Shown piece after piece: positions 19,487 to 29,558 of a stretch of DNA of 64,000 nt. This stretch comes from Elusimicrobia bacterium GWA2_56_46 (GTDB lineage Bacteria; Elusimicrobiota; Elusimicrobia; Elusimicrobiales; UBA9959). The notes below the pieces were generated by a model. The model had not been told where the DNA came from. It did no database searches and saw nothing but the letters and a program-made list of their open reading frames with translations. The stretch covers positions 124,001 through 188,000 of the forward strand of contig MGTT01000016.1 in the NCBI GenBank assembly GCA_001799575.1, written 5' to 3'. Each line of letters opens with the position of its first letter. The stretch's first letter is position 1. Position numbers and translations under genes: made by a program.

Positions 19487-21163
19487 TTATCCGGTTTTTT
19501 TCAGCTTTTCTATTTCAAGTTTTATCTGGTCGTCCGGGATCTTGGTGAAAAGAAGCGTGTCATCGGTTCCAAGCGTTTTGTTGTTCAGATCGCCGGTATA
19601 AGGCTTGAATTCCGGGGCTTTACCATCTGTGTTCATCCCCGCTTTGGTCAGGATCTTCAGGGCCGTGTCGGGGATCACCGGGTACAGAATTATCGCCGCA
19701 TTTATTATCGCGCGCGAGGCCACGTTCAGAACGGTTCCGCAGCGGGCCAGGTCGGTCTTCCTGAGCGTCCAGGGGGCCGTGTCGTTGACATATTTGTTGG
19801 CGGCATGGGCCAGCGCCATGGCCTGCGTAAGCGCGGCCCGCACGCGGTAGGAATAATAAGACTTGCTTGCCTCTTCGAACACCGGCGTGAAACTGTCCAG
19901 CAGCGCCTTGTCCTCCGGCTTCAGTTCGGAAGAAGCCGCCGGTATCTTTCCGTCAAAATTCTTCCTGATGAACGAGAAGCACCTGTTGACCAGGTTGCCC
20001 AGGCTGTCGGCCAGCTCGTTGTTACGGGCCTGGAAATCTTCCCACGCGAACTGCGAGTCCGAAGTTTCGGGCCCGTTGGACGCTATGGCGTAGCGCAGCG
20101 CGTCCACGCCGTATTTCGAAAAGAAGTCCGCCGTGTCGATATACCAGCCGTCCGACTTGGAAAATTGCCGGCCTTCGAGGTTGTAAAACTCGTTGCCCGG
20201 CACATTGTCCGGTATGATATACGGTTTGTCCTGTCCCATCAGCATGGCGGGCCAGATGATGGTGTGGAAGATGATATTGTCTTTGCCTATGAAGTGGATC
20301 AGCTTGGTTTCTTTATCGAACCACCAGTCTTTCCAGGCTTCCGGCTTGCCGCTCAGCCGGGCCCATTCCATGGTGGACGAGACGTAGCCTATGGGCGCGT
20401 CAAACCAGACATAAAGGACTTTGCCTTTGGCTTCCTCCAGCGGCACTGGGACGCCCCAGGCGAGGTCGCGGGTTATGGCGCGTTCCACCAGGCCTTCTTC
20501 GATAAGGGAGAGGGCCTTGTTCTTTACGTTGGGTTTCCAGTCCTTTTTGTTCTCCAGCCACTCTTTCAGTCTGGGCGCGAAAGCTTTCAGGTCCATGAAG
20601 TACTGGGTGGCCCGGCGGATCTCGGGTTTCCTGCCGCAGACCTTGCAGGCGGGGGAAATTATTTTGGACGGATCCAGCCATTCGCCGCACTTGGTGCATT
20701 CGTCGCCGCGCACGTCGGGGGCGCCGCATTTTGGGCAGGCGCCGGAGACGTAGCGGTCCGCCAGGAAGCGGTTGCAGGCGGAGCAGTAGAACTGGTCTTC
20801 CACGGCGGGCTTTATGAGGCCTTTTTTGTGGAGGGCGAGGAAGAATTCCTGCGAGAGTGCGTAATGTTCGGGGATGGTGGTTCTGGAAAAGTGGTCGAAG
20901 CGGATATTAAGCTTGTCGAAAAATTCCTTTATGATGTTGTGGTAGCGGTCCACGTACTGTTTGTAGGGTATGCCTTCTTTTTCGGCGTTGATGGTTATGG
21001 CTACGCCGTGCTCGTCGGTGCCGCAGATGTAGAGGACGTTTTCGCCTTTCTGGCGGAGGAAACGGTTGAAGATGTCGGCCGGGAGGTAGGCGCCGGCTAT
21101 GTGGCCGAAGTGGATGGGGCCGTTGGCATAGGGCAGGGCGCTGGTGATGAGATATTTGGACAT
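19487..21163 (-). CDS. metG: Methionyl-tRNA synthetase
   Basis: YLITSALPYANGPIHFGHIAGAYLPADIF; zinc CxxC pairs; FSKSDGWYID variant of KMSKS. Confidence 0.95.
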   Translation of the reverse strand: MSKYLITSALPYANGPIHFGHIAGAYLPADIFNRFLRQKGENVLYICGTDEHGVAITINAEKEGIPYKQYVDRYHNIIKEFFDKLNIRFDHFSRTTIPEHYALSQEFFLALHKKGLIKPAVEDQFYCSACNRFLADRYVSGACPKCGAPDVRGDECTKCGEWLDPSKIISPACKVCGRKPEIRRATQYFMDLKAFAPRLKEWLENKKDWKPNVKNKALSLIEEGLVERAITRDLAWGVPVPLEEAKGKVLYVWFDAPIGYVSSTMEWARLSGKPEAWKDWWFDKETKLIHFIGKDNIIFHTIIWPAMLMGQDKPYIIPDNVPGNEFYNLEGRQFSKSDGWYIDTADFFSKYGVDALRYAIASNGPETSDSQFAWEDFQARNNELADSLGNLVNRCFSFIRKNFDGKIPAASSELKPEDKALLDSFTPVFEEASKSYYSYRVRAALTQAMALAHAANKYVNDTAPWTLRKTDLARCGTVLNVASRAIINAAIILYPVIPDTALKILTKAGMNTDGKAPEFKPYTGDLNNKTLGTDDTLLFTKIPDDQIKLEIEKLKKTG

Positions 21164-21258
21164 GGCGGTTTCCTTATTCAGAGGTCAAGATATCCAATTA
21201 TATCATTTTCACTAAAACCCCCCGGGAAAGTAACGCAGAGCGGAAAGTTGTCAGGGTT

Positions 21259-21693
21259 TCAGAATCGGCGAAAGATTATGGGTTGGTTTTTTTGGCCCAG
21301 TGTGAGGAGTTTGAAGAGGATCCAGAGGAGGATGCCGCCCAGGAGGAGCAGGGGGATGCCTATTATCGCGCCTACGATGGTGGAGGTAAGGATTAGGCCC
21401 AGGACTATGAGGCCGAAACTGGCAAGCAGTATGGCGGTGATAAAGAGGAACTTTACTTTCAGGAATAAACCGTAAAAGGGAATATTAGCGGTGTCAGGGT
21501 TTACGCCGGAAGCGGAGCCACCGGTCGTTTGGCTGGCAGGGCCGGAGGCGCCGTGGGCTTCAGGTCTTCCAGGGCGGTTCCCGCGGCGGCGGCCGGTTTC
21601 AGCGCCTGAATTTCCCGGCGCGCCCGGGCCGGAAACTATTTCCGCTTCCACGCAATCGTCGTTGGCAGGTTTTTTAAAAACGTCCAGTCCCAT
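21259..21693 (-). CDS. Hypothetical membrane protein
   Basis: Two strongly hydrophobic C-terminal segments. Confidence 0.6.
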   Translation of the reverse strand: MGLDVFKKPANDDCVEAEIVSGPGAPGNSGAETGRRRGNRPGRPEAHGASGPASQTTGGSASGVNPDTANIPFYGLFLKVKFLFITAILLASFGLIVLGLILTSTIVGAIIGIPLLLLGGILLWILFKLLTLGQKNQPIIFRRF

Positions 21694-21752
21694 ACAAGGC
21701 TAATTATACCAAGAAGCGGAGATAACAGGGCTCAATAATCTATAATATAACG

Positions 21753-23666
21753 ATGAAAAAACGTTTCCGCGCCGCGTTTCCTCTCGCTATTCCGCGCCGG
21801 CGCGCCATCTTTACCCTGATTTTTTTATTTTCTCCCGTCGTTGCCCGGAGTATGCCGGCCAATCCGGTCCCGGTCGAGGTTTCCCAGCCCGACGGGACTA
21901 GGATCAGGGTCTCTCTCAAGGGCGATGAGTTTTATAAGTGGCATGAAGACGAAAAAGGCTATACCATCCTCAAGGATACCGTTACCAGCGAATGGACTTA
22001 CGCCGAAAAGGACGCGCGGGGGGTTCTTACGTCCGGGAAATATATAGTCGGCGCTTACGATCCCGCAAAACTCGGCTTGCCCAAAAGATTGATAGACGAC
22101 GGAAAGGCCGTCCGGGCAAGGACGGCCCGCGCCAAGCGGGATGTCTACCCGTCTTTTTCCGTTTCCGGAAGCCGGGCCCCCGGCGCCCCGGCCAGGACTC
22201 CTATCTTGAACGGCACAATGAAAAATCTGGTGATACTTGCCAGATTCTCCGACCTGGCCCCCACGCATACTTCGGCTGAATTCAGCGATCTTTTCAATAC
22301 GGCCGGTTATATTACCGACGGCGCAGTCGGTTCGGTGCGGGATTATTACCAGGAGGTTTCGTACGGCAAACTTACCGTTCAATCCACGGTAACCGCCTGG
22401 GTCACTCTTCCCGGCAGCGCCGCCGATTACGGCGCGAACACAGGCCCGGACGGTTCCGATGCCGATCCCCGCAAAATGGTCACAGATGCCATAGATCTGC
22501 TGGATCCGGTTTTTGACTTTTCCACGCTTGATAACAATGGCGATGGCTGGGTGGACGGCCTGGACATTATTCACTCCGGTTACGGCGAAGAATCCACCGA
22601 TAATCCTACGGACATCTGGTCCCATTATTGGGGGCTTGACGATCCGATCACCAGGGACGGAGTGAAAATACAGATGTACCATACGGAGCCGGAACTCAGA
22701 AGCGGCGGGGGTATTACGCGCATAGGCGTTATCTGCCATGAAACAGGCCATTTCCTGGGCCTGCCCGATCTTTACGACACTACGGGCGCCAGCGCCGGGG
22801 CCGGCTCGTTCTGCCTGATGGCCCTGGGAAGCTGGAACGGCGGAGGCGTCCCGCCCGACGGCCGTTCTCCCGCCCATCCGAGCGCGTGGTGCAAGAAAAC
22901 TCTTGGCTGGGCTTCGGCAACGCAGCCATTGACGAGCGGAGCATATTCTCTGCCCAGGATCGAAGATAACAGCCCCGCCCTGTATCTTTTAAGGTCTCCC
23001 GCTTTTCCGTCCACGGAATATTTTTTGGCCGAAAACCGGCAGGGGCACGGTTTCGATTCGGCTCTGCCAGGACCTGATATGGGGATGCTGATCTGGCACG
23101 TGGATGAGAGCGTGGCCAATAACGACAACCCCGCTCATTACCTTGTGGATCTGGAAGAGGCCGATAGCGTGCAGCATCTGGAACTGAGCTATTCCGCGCT
23201 CAGTTCCAACCTGGATTACTTCCGTTCGGATAATAAGAGCAGCTTCGGAGACGCCACCGTGCCCGGCAGTATAAGTTATTACGGCTACGGCCTCGGGATC
23301 TTAATGAGCGGCATCTCGGCCAGCGCCGATCCAATGACTTTCAATTTATCGGGGGTGGAAGCTTCGCTGGCGAGCCTGAACAGCATGGACAGGCTTAAGG
23401 CTTATCCGAATCCCTGCTATTTCAACAGATCCGACCTCACCATCGGGGGTATGCCCGCGGATCCGGATCCGAAGATCTATATTTATAACACCGCGGGTGA
23501 GCTTGTCCGGACGCTTCAGCGCGGCGACGGCATAAACTCTTTTAACACCGCGGTGTGGAACGGCAGGGACAGGAACGGGGCCAAGGCGGCCAGCGGGCTT
23601 TATATCTATCTGGCGAAGACCGCCAATTCCGGCAAAGCGACGGGGAAGTTCTATATTTTCTGGTAA
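21753..23666 (+). CDS. M6 family secreted metalloprotease with FlgD/T9SS-like C-terminal domain
   Basis: CHETGHFLGLPDLYD zinc motif; C-term YPNPCYFNRSDLTI..IYIYNTAGELVRTL..WNGRDRNGAKAASGLYIYLAKT. Confidence 0.88.
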   Translation: MKKRFRAAFPLAIPRRRAIFTLIFLFSPVVARSMPANPVPVEVSQPDGTRIRVSLKGDEFYKWHEDEKGYTILKDTVTSEWTYAEKDARGVLTSGKYIVGAYDPAKLGLPKRLIDDGKAVRARTARAKRDVYPSFSVSGSRAPGAPARTPILNGTMKNLVILARFSDLAPTHTSAEFSDLFNTAGYITDGAVGSVRDYYQEVSYGKLTVQSTVTAWVTLPGSAADYGANTGPDGSDADPRKMVTDAIDLLDPVFDFSTLDNNGDGWVDGLDIIHSGYGEESTDNPTDIWSHYWGLDDPITRDGVKIQMYHTEPELRSGGGITRIGVICHETGHFLGLPDLYDTTGASAGAGSFCLMALGSWNGGGVPPDGRSPAHPSAWCKKTLGWASATQPLTSGAYSLPRIEDNSPALYLLRSPAFPSTEYFLAENRQGHGFDSALPGPDMGMLIWHVDESVANNDNPAHYLVDLEEADSVQHLELSYSALSSNLDYFRSDNKSSFGDATVPGSISYYGYGLGILMSGISASADPMTFNLSGVEASLASLNSMDRLKAYPNPCYFNRSDLTIGGMPADPDPKIYIYNTAGELVRTLQRGDGINSFNTAVWNGRDRNGAKAASGLYIYLAKTANSGKATGKFYIFW

Positions 23667-23669
23667 GGT

Positions 23670-24719
23670 ATGAGGAATAAAATAATATTTTTGATCACGG
23701 TCAGCCTTGCGGTTCCGGCGCTCCACGCCGGGGCCGGATCCGACGGCGCCGCTTTCCTCAAAATTGACGCGGGGGGCAGGGCTGCCGCCATGGGAGGGGC
23801 TTTCACCGCCGTGGCCGACGACGCGTCGTCCGTTTTTTATAATCCCGCGGGGCCGGCCCTGCTGCGCAGGAAAGAACTGCTGCTTGCCCATAACGAATGG
23901 CTGGAGGGGCTCAGGAACGAGCACGCCGCGTACGTTCAGCCGGTGTCGCCCAGGCTCACGCTTTTTGCCGGGTTCACCGCGCTTCTGGCTCCGTCGCTGG
24001 CCGGGTATGACAGCGCTGGCGCGGAGACGGGGAAATTCAGCGCCATGGACGGCGCGGCCGGCGCCGGTTTCGCGTGGGCGCTGAAAGATGGAGATTCTTT
24101 TTTTGGCCTTTTCCTCAAGACCGTTTATCAGCAGGCGGACACGCGAAAGGCCTCGGCTTACGCGGGCGATCTGGGTTTCATAAAGAATTACGGTGAAACT
24201 CTGCGCCTGGGCGCGGCCGCGCAGAACCTCGGCACGCCGATAAAACTTTATCAGGAAAGTTTCGACCTGCCCCGCACTTACCGGGGCGGAGGGGCGTACC
24301 GCGTAAATAAGCGGCTCTGGGTTTCGGCCGAAGCGGTGAAAGCGGGCGCGTCCGAAGCGATGTTCGCGGCCGGGGCCGAGGGCAATCTTGAAGGCGCGTT
24401 TTACGCGCGCTTAGGTTATAAAACCGGCCGCGCCAGATACGGCGGACCGGGGTTTTCTGGAGGCGTGGGGATCAGGGACGGGAATACGGGAGTGGATTAC
24501 GCTTTTACGCCGTTCGGAGATCTGGGCAGCACGCACCGTCTGACACTTTCGTTTAAATTTGGAGAAGAGCGCGGGGAATTTACCCCGGCGGCTCCCGCGA
24601 GGCGCGTCCGCCGCGCCGTCAAACATTTACCCCGTGTGAAAACGCCCAAACCCAGACCGGCGGCGGTAACCCCGCCCCCCGCCGAAACGGAAGACAAACC
24701 GATCAATTTTCTATGGTGA
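23670..24719 (+). CDS. PorV/PorQ family outer membrane protein
   Basis: FLKIDAGGRAAAMGGAFTAVADDASSVFYNPAGPALL; beta-barrel C-term; 4 bp after the M6 protease gene. Confidence 0.85.
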   Translation: MRNKIIFLITVSLAVPALHAGAGSDGAAFLKIDAGGRAAAMGGAFTAVADDASSVFYNPAGPALLRRKELLLAHNEWLEGLRNEHAAYVQPVSPRLTLFAGFTALLAPSLAGYDSAGAETGKFSAMDGAAGAGFAWALKDGDSFFGLFLKTVYQQADTRKASAYAGDLGFIKNYGETLRLGAAAQNLGTPIKLYQESFDLPRTYRGGGAYRVNKRLWVSAEAVKAGASEAMFAAGAEGNLEGAFYARLGYKTGRARYGGPGFSGGVGIRDGNTGVDYAFTPFGDLGSTHRLTLSFKFGEERGEFTPAAPARRVRRAVKHLPRVKTPKPRPAAVTPPPAETEDKPINFLW

Positions 24720-24730
24720 GGGGTTTTCCG

Positions 24731-25939
24731 CTATTCGTAGAGTAATTTCCGCCAGAGGGGGGCGATCCTGGAGAGTTCGAAGTCCGCCGCCCTTCTGACA
24801 CCCGCGCGAGAGTATTTATCCAGCGCTTCCTGATCGGACAGCATGGCCGAAACCATTCCGGCCCAGTTCTCTTCCGCCGGTTCGAGCGGAGTGGACGCTT
24901 TGCGCCTCAAGCCGGACAGGACGGGCATCAAGATCCCGTAGGGCGCCGGTTCCGCTTTCAGGGCGCGGAAGTGGATGGGAGTTTCCGGAGAGAGTATTTC
25001 CCTGGGGCCGGAGAGACAGTCGGCGGAGAGCACCGCGGCTCCGGCGGCCATGGCCTCCACGAGAGAGTTCGGAAAGCCTTCCCAGAGGGAAGTGAAGACG
25101 AACAGGCGCGCTTTGGAAATGAACCGGTAGGGATTGTCCTGGAAGCCGGGGAAGTAAACGTCCGCGTCCGGGGGGGGCGCGCCCGCGCCTGAAAAAGTTT
25201 TGAAACCCAGCTCCCGGCTCAGGCCCGCCAGGTAGTTTTTAAGTCCGCCTTCCCCGAGCAGAACAAGCGCCGCGTCCCTGTCGGAATCTTTCACTTTCCT
25301 GAAAAATCTCAGCAGATGCCACTGGCCTTTGGCGGCGGTGAGCCTGCCGCTGGTGATGACCACGGGCCTTTTAAAAACGGCGGCGTAGGCGGCGTCCAGC
25401 GGCTGCGAGGCTTTCCGGGCGATATCGCCCGTGTCGCAGCCGTTGGGGATTACTTTTATTTTTTCCGCCGGCACGGAGAACCTGTCGGCCAGATCCCTCT
25501 TTACGCCCTGGGAATTGGCGACTATCATGTCCGCCGAAGGGTAAAAACGCTTTATAAGGGGGCGCATAAGAACGCCCCGCAGGCCCGAGAATTCTCCGGA
25601 GGGACGGGTGCGCTCGCAGATCACGGCCCGATGCCCGCTTTTACGCGCGGCGAGAATATTGACCAGATTCGCGCGTTCCATGAATGACAACACCGTGTCG
25701 CCGGGCCCGGCCAGGGCGGCCAGCCTGCGGGCGTAGGCGGGGATGCAGGCCGTCTTGAAAACTGACGGCGTGGAGGGGCCGTGCGGCGAAAGAAAAACCG
25801 GCTTCGAGGCGCCGGTTTCCTGGGAAACCTCTCTTTCCAGCAGCAGCATAGCGTCGTGCGGGAGCAAAGCGGCAAGCGCGGCGAATTGCTTTTCCGCGCC
25901 GCCTTTGAAGAGGGAATTTATCAGCAGCTTGAGAGCCAT
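24731..25939 (-). CDS. Glycosyltransferase, GT4-like
   Basis: VIPNGCDTGDIARKA; VFTSLWEGFPNSLVEAMAAGAAVLSADCLSGPREIL. Confidence 0.9.
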   Translation of the reverse strand: MALKLLINSLFKGGAEKQFAALAALLPHDAMLLLEREVSQETGASKPVFLSPHGPSTPSVFKTACIPAYARRLAALAGPGDTVLSFMERANLVNILAARKSGHRAVICERTRPSGEFSGLRGVLMRPLIKRFYPSADMIVANSQGVKRDLADRFSVPAEKIKVIPNGCDTGDIARKASQPLDAAYAAVFKRPVVITSGRLTAAKGQWHLLRFFRKVKDSDRDAALVLLGEGGLKNYLAGLSRELGFKTFSGAGAPPPDADVYFPGFQDNPYRFISKARLFVFTSLWEGFPNSLVEAMAAGAAVLSADCLSGPREILSPETPIHFRALKAEPAPYGILMPVLSGLRRKASTPLEPAEENWAGMVSAMLSDQEALDKYSRAGVRRAADFELSRIAPLWRKLLYE

Positions 25940-26021
25940 AGATCTTTGCCTTACGAAAATTGTGTGGTATTTTTATTCGCGTATTTATCGATACAATACG
26001 ACTTCAACTGCAATTTTCGGG

Positions 26022-27263
26022 TTAAAGCAGAAACCCCGTGATGGCGGCCGAGACAAAGCAGGCCAGCGACCCCGACAGAACGGCGTACATGCCCAGACGG
26101 GCGATGTCGGGTCGGCGCTCGGGCGCGAGCGCCCCTATGCCGCCTATCTGTATGGCGATGGACAGGAAATTCGAGAAACCGCAGAGAGCGTGGGCGGTTA
26201 TTATGAGCGAGCGCTGGCTTATAACGCCGGGGTTATCTTTAAGAAAATTTGCCATGTTCAGGTATGCCACAAATTCGTTAAGGACGGTTTTCTGGCCTAT
26301 CCAGTTTCCCGCCTGGGCCGCTTCTCTCATCGGTATTCCCATCAGCCAGGCCAGCGGGGTGAACAGCCAGCCGAATATTTTTTCCAGCGAGAGTTGCGGG
26401 TAATTCAGCAGCGCGCCGGCGTGTCCGACCATGAAATTGAGCATGGCGAGCAGCGCCATGAACGCCAGCAGGCAGCCGCCGACGTTAAGCGCCATCTGCA
26501 AACCCGTTGTTGCGCCGTTGGCGGCGGCGTCGATCACGTTCTTGTCGGCCAGCTCAAGCCGCATTTTCAGCATGCCGCGTGTTTTCGGCTCCCCCGTTTC
26601 CGGTATTATTATTTTGGCTATTACCAGGGAGCCGGCGGCCGACATTATCGACGCGGCCAGCAGATGTCCGCCTATGCCCGGGATATACGGCATAAGCATA
26701 CCGGAGTACGCCGCCATGACACCGCCCGCTATGGTGCCCATGCCGGCGGTCATAACCACGAAAAGTTCCGACTCCGTCAGCGACGCCATATAGGGGCGTA
26801 TGGCCAGCGGCGCCTCGGTCTGCCCCACGAAAATATTCGCGCTCGCCACCAAAGATTCCGCGCCGGAGGCGTTCATCAGTTTTACCATGATCCTGGCGAA
26901 AAAAAGCACTATTTTCTGCATTATGCCCAGATAATAAAGCACCGACATGAGGGAGGAAAAGAAAATTATCGTGGGCAGAACCTGGAAGGCGAAGATGAAG
27001 CCGATGGACTGGTTGTTAATGAGACCGCCGAAAACGAATTTCGCTCCCTCATCGGTAAAGGAGAGGAGTTTTATTATCACGCTGTTTATGAACATGAACG
27101 CTTTTTGTCCCGCGGGAATTTCCATGACCAGCGCCCCGAAAATTACCTGCAGTATGAGGCCGCCCGCCGCGGCCTTGTAGTTTATGGATCTTTTATTTTT
27201 GCTGAATAGCCAGGCAATGCCCAGCAGCGCGAACATACCGAAGAAACTTATAAGCCTTTCCAT
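26022..27263 (-). CDS. Concentrative nucleoside transporter, NupC family
   Basis: VFVGQTEAPLAIRPYMASLTESELFVVMTAGMGTIAGGVMAAY. Confidence 0.9.
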   Translation of the reverse strand: MERLISFFGMFALLGIAWLFSKNKRSINYKAAAGGLILQVIFGALVMEIPAGQKAFMFINSVIIKLLSFTDEGAKFVFGGLINNQSIGFIFAFQVLPTIIFFSSLMSVLYYLGIMQKIVLFFARIMVKLMNASGAESLVASANIFVGQTEAPLAIRPYMASLTESELFVVMTAGMGTIAGGVMAAYSGMLMPYIPGIGGHLLAASIMSAAGSLVIAKIIIPETGEPKTRGMLKMRLELADKNVIDAAANGATTGLQMALNVGGCLLAFMALLAMLNFMVGHAGALLNYPQLSLEKIFGWLFTPLAWLMGIPMREAAQAGNWIGQKTVLNEFVAYLNMANFLKDNPGVISQRSLIITAHALCGFSNFLSIAIQIGGIGALAPERRPDIARLGMYAVLSGSLACFVSAAITGFLL

Positions 27264-27392
27264 GGTGTCTCCTGATCAATAAATGCAGATAGAAGTGTAG
27301 ATAATTTGTCCTGCAAATACAACTTTGCAAGGAGTTTCTATTTTGTTACCATTTATCCGTTCACCGGGCGTGGTTTTGAGGCGCCGGTAATT

Positions 27393-29033
27393 ATGGAGGC
27401 TCAAATTATGGCGGAAAAAAATCAGCAGGCGCCTTTCCATTATGAGTGGTTCACCATGGGCGACATCAACGGCTTTTTCGGTCTGATGTTCGATAACATG
27501 ACGGTCCTTTCTTTCCTGGCAGGCATACTTATCTTCGCTTTCGGCTTCCCAGCCGAAATTGTCTATAAAAAAATGTTCCCCGGCACCGCCTTCGGCGTGC
27601 TGTTCGGGGATATTATCTATACCTGGATGGCCTTCCGCCTGGCCAGGCGCACCAACAACCCGAAAGTAACCGCCATGCCGCTGGGCCTGGATACCCCTTC
27701 CACCATCGGCATAGCGCTGGCCGTGCTCGGCCCGGCTTTCCTGGGTTTCAAAGCGCGCGGCATGGCGGAATACGACGCCGCCATGATGACCTGGTATCTC
27801 GGCATGGCCACCATGGTCCTTATCGGCATTTTTAAAGTGATATTCTCTTTCATGGGCGGCTGGCTGCAGAAAATAATCCCGCAGGCGGGGCTGCTCGGCT
27901 CGCTGGCCGGCATAGGGCTTGCCCTTATCGGTTTCGGGCCCATGCTGGAGGTTTTCGGTATGCCTCTCATCGGCATGATCTCGTTCGGCCTTATCATCTA
28001 TACGCTGATAGCCGGCATAAAATTGCCGGGGAATTTTCCGGGCGTGCTTGGCGCGGTCGTCGCAGGCACGGCGCTTTATTATATACTGGCGCCCCTGGGG
28101 CTGGCGGGCGGACATTACCAGCCCTTTACCGCCCAGTTGCATTTCGGCCTGCCCATACCGTCTCTTGGTTTCTTAAAAGGCATGAGTGAAGCCGTAAAGT
28201 ATCTGCCCATAGCCATACCTTTTGCCATACTTACCGTGGTGGGCGGCATTAACGTAACCGAGAGCGCGCGCGTGGCCGGCGACGATTTTAAGACGCGCGA
28301 CATATTGCTGACGGAGGCCGTGGCCACGCTGGTGGCCGGCATCTGCGGAGGCGTAGCGCAGTCCACACCCTATATAGGCCAGCCCGCCTACAAGGCTATG
28401 GGAAGCCGCGCCGGCTATACGCTTCTTACCGGAATTTTTATAGGCCTGGGCGGTTTCCTCGGCTACGCGGGCTTTATAGTCGAGCTGATCCCGCGCGCGG
28501 TAATCGCGCCTATCCTTATTTTTGTGGGCCTCGACATCATGTGTCAGGCGTTCCATGCCTGTCCCGTGCGCCACGCTCCGGCGGTGGCCCTGGCATATTT
28601 CCCTACGGTGGCCCGCTTGCTGCAGATAAAACTCTCAAACATCGCAGTGGTGCCCGCCGAAATCTTCGCCAGACAGCTGGCGCTTGTCGATGAGGCCCTG
28701 CCGGAACTTCAGATAATCGTGGCGCTGGGCAACGGCTTCATTCTCACGGGAATGCTGTGGGGCGCTTTTATGGCAAAGTTAATAGACAGGCAGGTGCGCG
28801 CGGCCGCGGCCTACGTCCTGGTCTGCGCCGCGCTTACCTTTTTCGGCATTATTCATTCGGCCATTCCGGATGGAAATATGTATCTGCCCTGGTCGCTGGC
28901 TTATCCGGCCAGCCAGGTTCCGTATCAGTTCACGTTCGGTTATCTCGCCCTGGCGGCGCTGCTGTTCGCACTCTCTTTCTCAAGGGAAGCCAAAGAAATG
29001 CCTGCCGCGGAGCGCAGCCCCGTGCATCAATAA
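27393..29033 (+). CDS. NCS2/AzgA-like permease (xanthine/uracil/purine transporter superfamily)
   Basis: Multi-TM protein; start likely at MEAQIMAEKNQQ (27393) or MAEKNQQ (27408); 7-bp convergent overlap with lepB. Confidence 0.75.
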   Translation: MEAQIMAEKNQQAPFHYEWFTMGDINGFFGLMFDNMTVLSFLAGILIFAFGFPAEIVYKKMFPGTAFGVLFGDIIYTWMAFRLARRTNNPKVTAMPLGLDTPSTIGIALAVLGPAFLGFKARGMAEYDAAMMTWYLGMATMVLIGIFKVIFSFMGGWLQKIIPQAGLLGSLAGIGLALIGFGPMLEVFGMPLIGMISFGLIIYTLIAGIKLPGNFPGVLGAVVAGTALYYILAPLGLAGGHYQPFTAQLHFGLPIPSLGFLKGMSEAVKYLPIAIPFAILTVVGGINVTESARVAGDDFKTRDILLTEAVATLVAGICGGVAQSTPYIGQPAYKAMGSRAGYTLLTGIFIGLGGFLGYAGFIVELIPRAVIAPILIFVGLDIMCQAFHACPVRHAPAVALAYFPTVARLLQIKLSNIAVVPAEIFARQLALVDEALPELQIIVALGNGFILTGMLWGAFMAKLIDRQVRAAAAYVLVCAALTFFGIIHSAIPDGNMYLPWSLAYPASQVPYQFTFGYLALAALLFALSFSREAKEMPAAERSPVHQ

Positions 29034-29542
29034 ATACCCCGTATTTTCCCTGTGACGGCCGTTAGGGGGAGAAAGTATATTTTTTCGCCGGTGGCCGGGT
29101 CTTTCCACGTGGCGGAGTCGCTGGAGTTGTCGCGGTTGTCCCCGAGGAGGAAAAGGCCGCCGGGCGGCACGGTAAGCGGGCCGAGATTGTCGCCGTCCAG
29201 CAGCTCGTCCGGCCTGGTATGCCGCGCGTAGGGTTCAAAAAGTTTTTCTTCGTTAAGCCGGACTTCCTTGTTCCGTATTTCTATCAAGTCGCCGGCTACC
29301 GCTATAACTCTTTTCACCGATTCATGATCCTCCCCGATAGGGGAGCGGAAGACGATTATCTCGCCTCGCCGGGGGGCGCGGGATCTGAAAGCGAGTTTGT
29401 CCAGGATCAGGCGCTGGCCGAGGTAAAGCGTGGGGGACATGGATTCGCTGGCGATATACATCGGCTCGTAGGCGTATTTCCGGATCGCCAGGGCCGCCGC
29501 CAGGGTGACGAAAATTATTACAAGAGTCCGTTTTAAATTCAT
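29027..29542 (-). CDS. lepB: Signal peptidase I
   Basis: SESMSPTLYLGQRLILDK; VKRVIAVAGD; LLGDNRDNSSDS. Confidence 0.93.
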   Translation of the reverse strand: MNLKRTLVIIFVTLAAALAIRKYAYEPMYIASESMSPTLYLGQRLILDKLAFRSRAPRRGEIIVFRSPIGEDHESVKRVIAVAGDLIEIRNKEVRLNEEKLFEPYARHTRPDELLDGDNLGPLTVPPGGLFLLGDNRDNSSDSATWKDPATGEKIYFLPLTAVTGKIRGIY

Positions 29543-29558
29543 ATGGGGACGCCCTTAG

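Noticed and set aside
19448-21475. 675-aa plus-strand ORF
   Set aside because: Antisense shadow of metG
25743-27209. 488-aa plus-strand ORF
   Set aside because: Antisense to glycosyltransferase and nucleoside transporter genes; low-complexity H/R/Y-rich translation
27264-27392. Purine riboswitch upstream of the NCS2-like permease
   Set aside because: Only a short hairpin (TCCTGCAAA..TTTGCAAGGA); purine aptamer consensus not recognised
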